Positions 15,675 through 16,849 of a stretch of 16,849 bases of DNA are shown in pieces. A program made the position numbers and the translations under genes. A model generated the notes under the pieces. It saw only the letters and a program-made list of their open reading frames with translations, was not told the DNA's origin and ran no database searches. Origin of the DNA: Dehalococcoidia bacterium (lineage in GTDB: Bacteria; Chloroflexota; Dehalococcoidia; GIF9; UBA5629); contig JAUVVE010000004.1 in NCBI GenBank assembly GCA_030604795.1, positions 1 to 16,849 on the forward strand, read 5' to 3'. Each line of letters begins with the position of its first letter. Positions within the stretch are counted from its first letter, which is position 1.

Positions 15675-16849
15675 ATGGAGCTAAGTCGTCGAGAATTTCT
15701 CAAGTTGTCTGGGGCTGGGGCTAGTGGAATGGCAGTTCTGGGGCTCATGAAGCCTGAAATCGGGCGAGCCGGAGCACTTCCCGCAGAAATCCCCCTCCAC
15801 AAGAAGGTCGGCGAGACGACCACCATCTGTTGCTACTGTGGTTGTGGCTGCGGATTTATCACCGCCTCAGAGAATGGGATACTGGTCAACCTCGAGGGAG
15901 ATCCCGACCATCCCATCAACGAAGGAGGCGCCTGCGCTAAAGGAGGCGCCCAATTCCAATTATCAGCTCACAACCCGCGCCGGCTGAGAAAAGTCGGGTA
16001 CCGCGCCCCGGGGGCTTCGGAGTGGGAAGAAAAGTCCTGGGACTGGGCAATCGATGAGATTGCCAAAAGAATCAAGAATACCCGAGATTCAAACTGGGTA
16101 GAAAAGGACAAGGATGGCTATACAGTCAACCGGACCGAAGGTATCGCCTCCCTTGGCGGAGCTGCGCTGGACAACGAGGAGTGCTACCTCCTTGCCAAAC
16201 TGATGCGGGCTCTTGGCCTGGTGTATATCGAACACCAGGCACGTATATGACATTCCTCTACTGTAGCGGCTCTGGCAGAGTCGTTCGGAAGAGGAGCAAT
16301 GACCAACCACTGGAACGATATCGCAAATAGTGACTGCATACTGGCTATAGGCAGCAACTGCGCTGAGAATCATCCCGCTTCCTTCACCCATATAATGAGA
16401 GCCAAGGAAAACGGCGCCAAGCTTATCAGCGTTGACCCGCGTTTCACCCGCACCTCTGCAGTGGCCGACATTTACGCCCCAATAAGGTCCGGCACCGACA
16501 TCGCTTTCATCGGCGGCATGATTAAATATGTGCTGGACGATATGGACAAAAACCCGGGCAACTACAATATGGTCTATGTGACGGAGTACACCAATGCCGC
16601 TCACCTCATCAACCCTGATTTCAAGGGGCCAGTAGACCTGGACGGGGTTTTCTCCGGTTTGGATGCAGCCAAGAGAAGCTATGACAAATCCACCTGGCAG
16701 TACCAGGCAGACGAGAACGGTATTCCCAAGAGAGACAAAACCCTCAAGGACCCCAACTGCGTCTTCCAACTATTGAAGAAGCATCTTGCCCGCTATGATG
16801 TAGACAAGGTGACCAAGATTACGGGCACACCCAAGGACGTCTACTTGGA
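15675..16849 (+). CDS. fdnG: Selenocysteine formate dehydrogenase alpha subunit (FdnG type), 3' end cut by window edge
   Basis: This is the catalytic subunit of a Tat-exported molybdenum/tungsten formate dehydrogenase, which oxidises formate to CO2 on the outer side of the membrane. The N terminus SRREFLK (4-10) is a near-perfect twin-arginine signal. The [4Fe-4S] ligands are C52, C55, C59 and C87, followed by the CAKG motif. In-frame TGA at 16248-16250 (codon 192) falls between HQARI and HSSTVA, where E. coli FdnG has selenocysteine in a QARV-U-HGPTV context. The frame continues with FGRGAMTNHWNDIANS, ENHPASF and SVDPRFTRT, open to the edge (about 391 codons), so the TGA is read as Sec. C53 and C57 are extra cysteines inside the cluster motif. 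The start is fixed by AAAGGAGGT. Electron-transfer subunits would be expected downstream, outside the window. An oxidoreductase for another substrate is possible but less likely given the Sec-His pair. Confidence 0.93.
16251..16290 (+). promoter_or_regulatory. Candidate bacterial SECIS element
   Basis: Directly after the TGA an apical stem, CGGCTCT (16267-16273) with AGAGTCG (16277-16283), forms seven pairs (one G-U) around a GGC loop. TTCC (16253-16256) can pair with GGAA (16287-16290) as a lower stem. The apical loop starts about 23 nt after the TGA and carries a GG, as expected for SelB binding. The lower part is asymmetric, so the exact fold is uncertain. Confidence 0.65.

Noticed and set aside
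15675..16250. A short 191-residue formate dehydrogenase fragment ending at TGA, i.e. a broken gene.
   Set aside because: The same frame continues past the TGA with conserved FdnG sequence for 199 codons, and the TGA is at the known Sec position.
16089..16769. A 226-codon open frame on the minus strand at the right end.
   Set aside because: It is antisense to the formate dehydrogenase, including the conserved region after the Sec codon, and shows no family features.

Overview
The window is a piece of a bacterial chromosome of moderate GC. It carries core information-processing genes next to the start of an anaerobic respiratory gene. I infer a Chloroflexota bacterium, most likely near the Dehalococcoidia. 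The reasons are a free-standing 5S rRNA gene, a clpC that has its own promoter and is followed by radA, a PadR regulator paired with a HAAS-type membrane protein, and a Tat-exported FdnG-type formate dehydrogenase catalytic subunit. No 16S rRNA or species marker is present, so this placement is inference.

Left part (1-3824, all minus strand). Transcription runs from the 5S rRNA gene, which has a promoter (-35 at 3880-3885) and a hairpin-plus-T terminator of its own, to clpC with its own consensus promoter, and then to radA, which starts at TTG and is cut by the left edge. Two inverted repeats, one of them a perfect 16-bp palindrome, lie between clpC and radA.

Middle part (3825-7156). A divergent pair on the plus strand encodes a PadR repressor and an eight-helix membrane protein with an N-terminal HAAS-like domain; a small dyad sits inside the likely padR promoter. 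They converge on a small lipoprotein nuclease of the SNase family (minus). Upstream of that, also minus, is ruvB, whose extended -10 promoter is bracketed by a 7-bp inverted repeat that looks like an operator.

Right part (7157-15176, minus). rpoB and rpoC form a tight operon (9-nt gap) behind a strong promoter, with no ribosomal protein genes upstream. RpoC carries an unusual Glu/Ala/Ser-rich tail of about 117 residues made of duplicated DNA. A perfect 14-bp hairpin lies 50 nt after rpoC.

Right end (15177-16849, plus). After a 660-bp non-coding divergent region with a good plus-strand promoter and a leader of about 240 nt comes an FdnG-type formate dehydrogenase alpha subunit. Its frame is interrupted once, by TGA at codon 192, exactly where E. 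coli FdnG has selenocysteine. The frame then stays open with conserved FDH sequence to the window edge, and a SECIS-like hairpin follows the TGA. The gene is best read as a selenoprotein, not a pseudogene.

I did not find a wholly new multi-gene system. The points most worth checking are the selenocysteine FDH with its leader, the isolated 5S unit beside the PadR module, the repeat-built RpoC tail and the ruvB operator.
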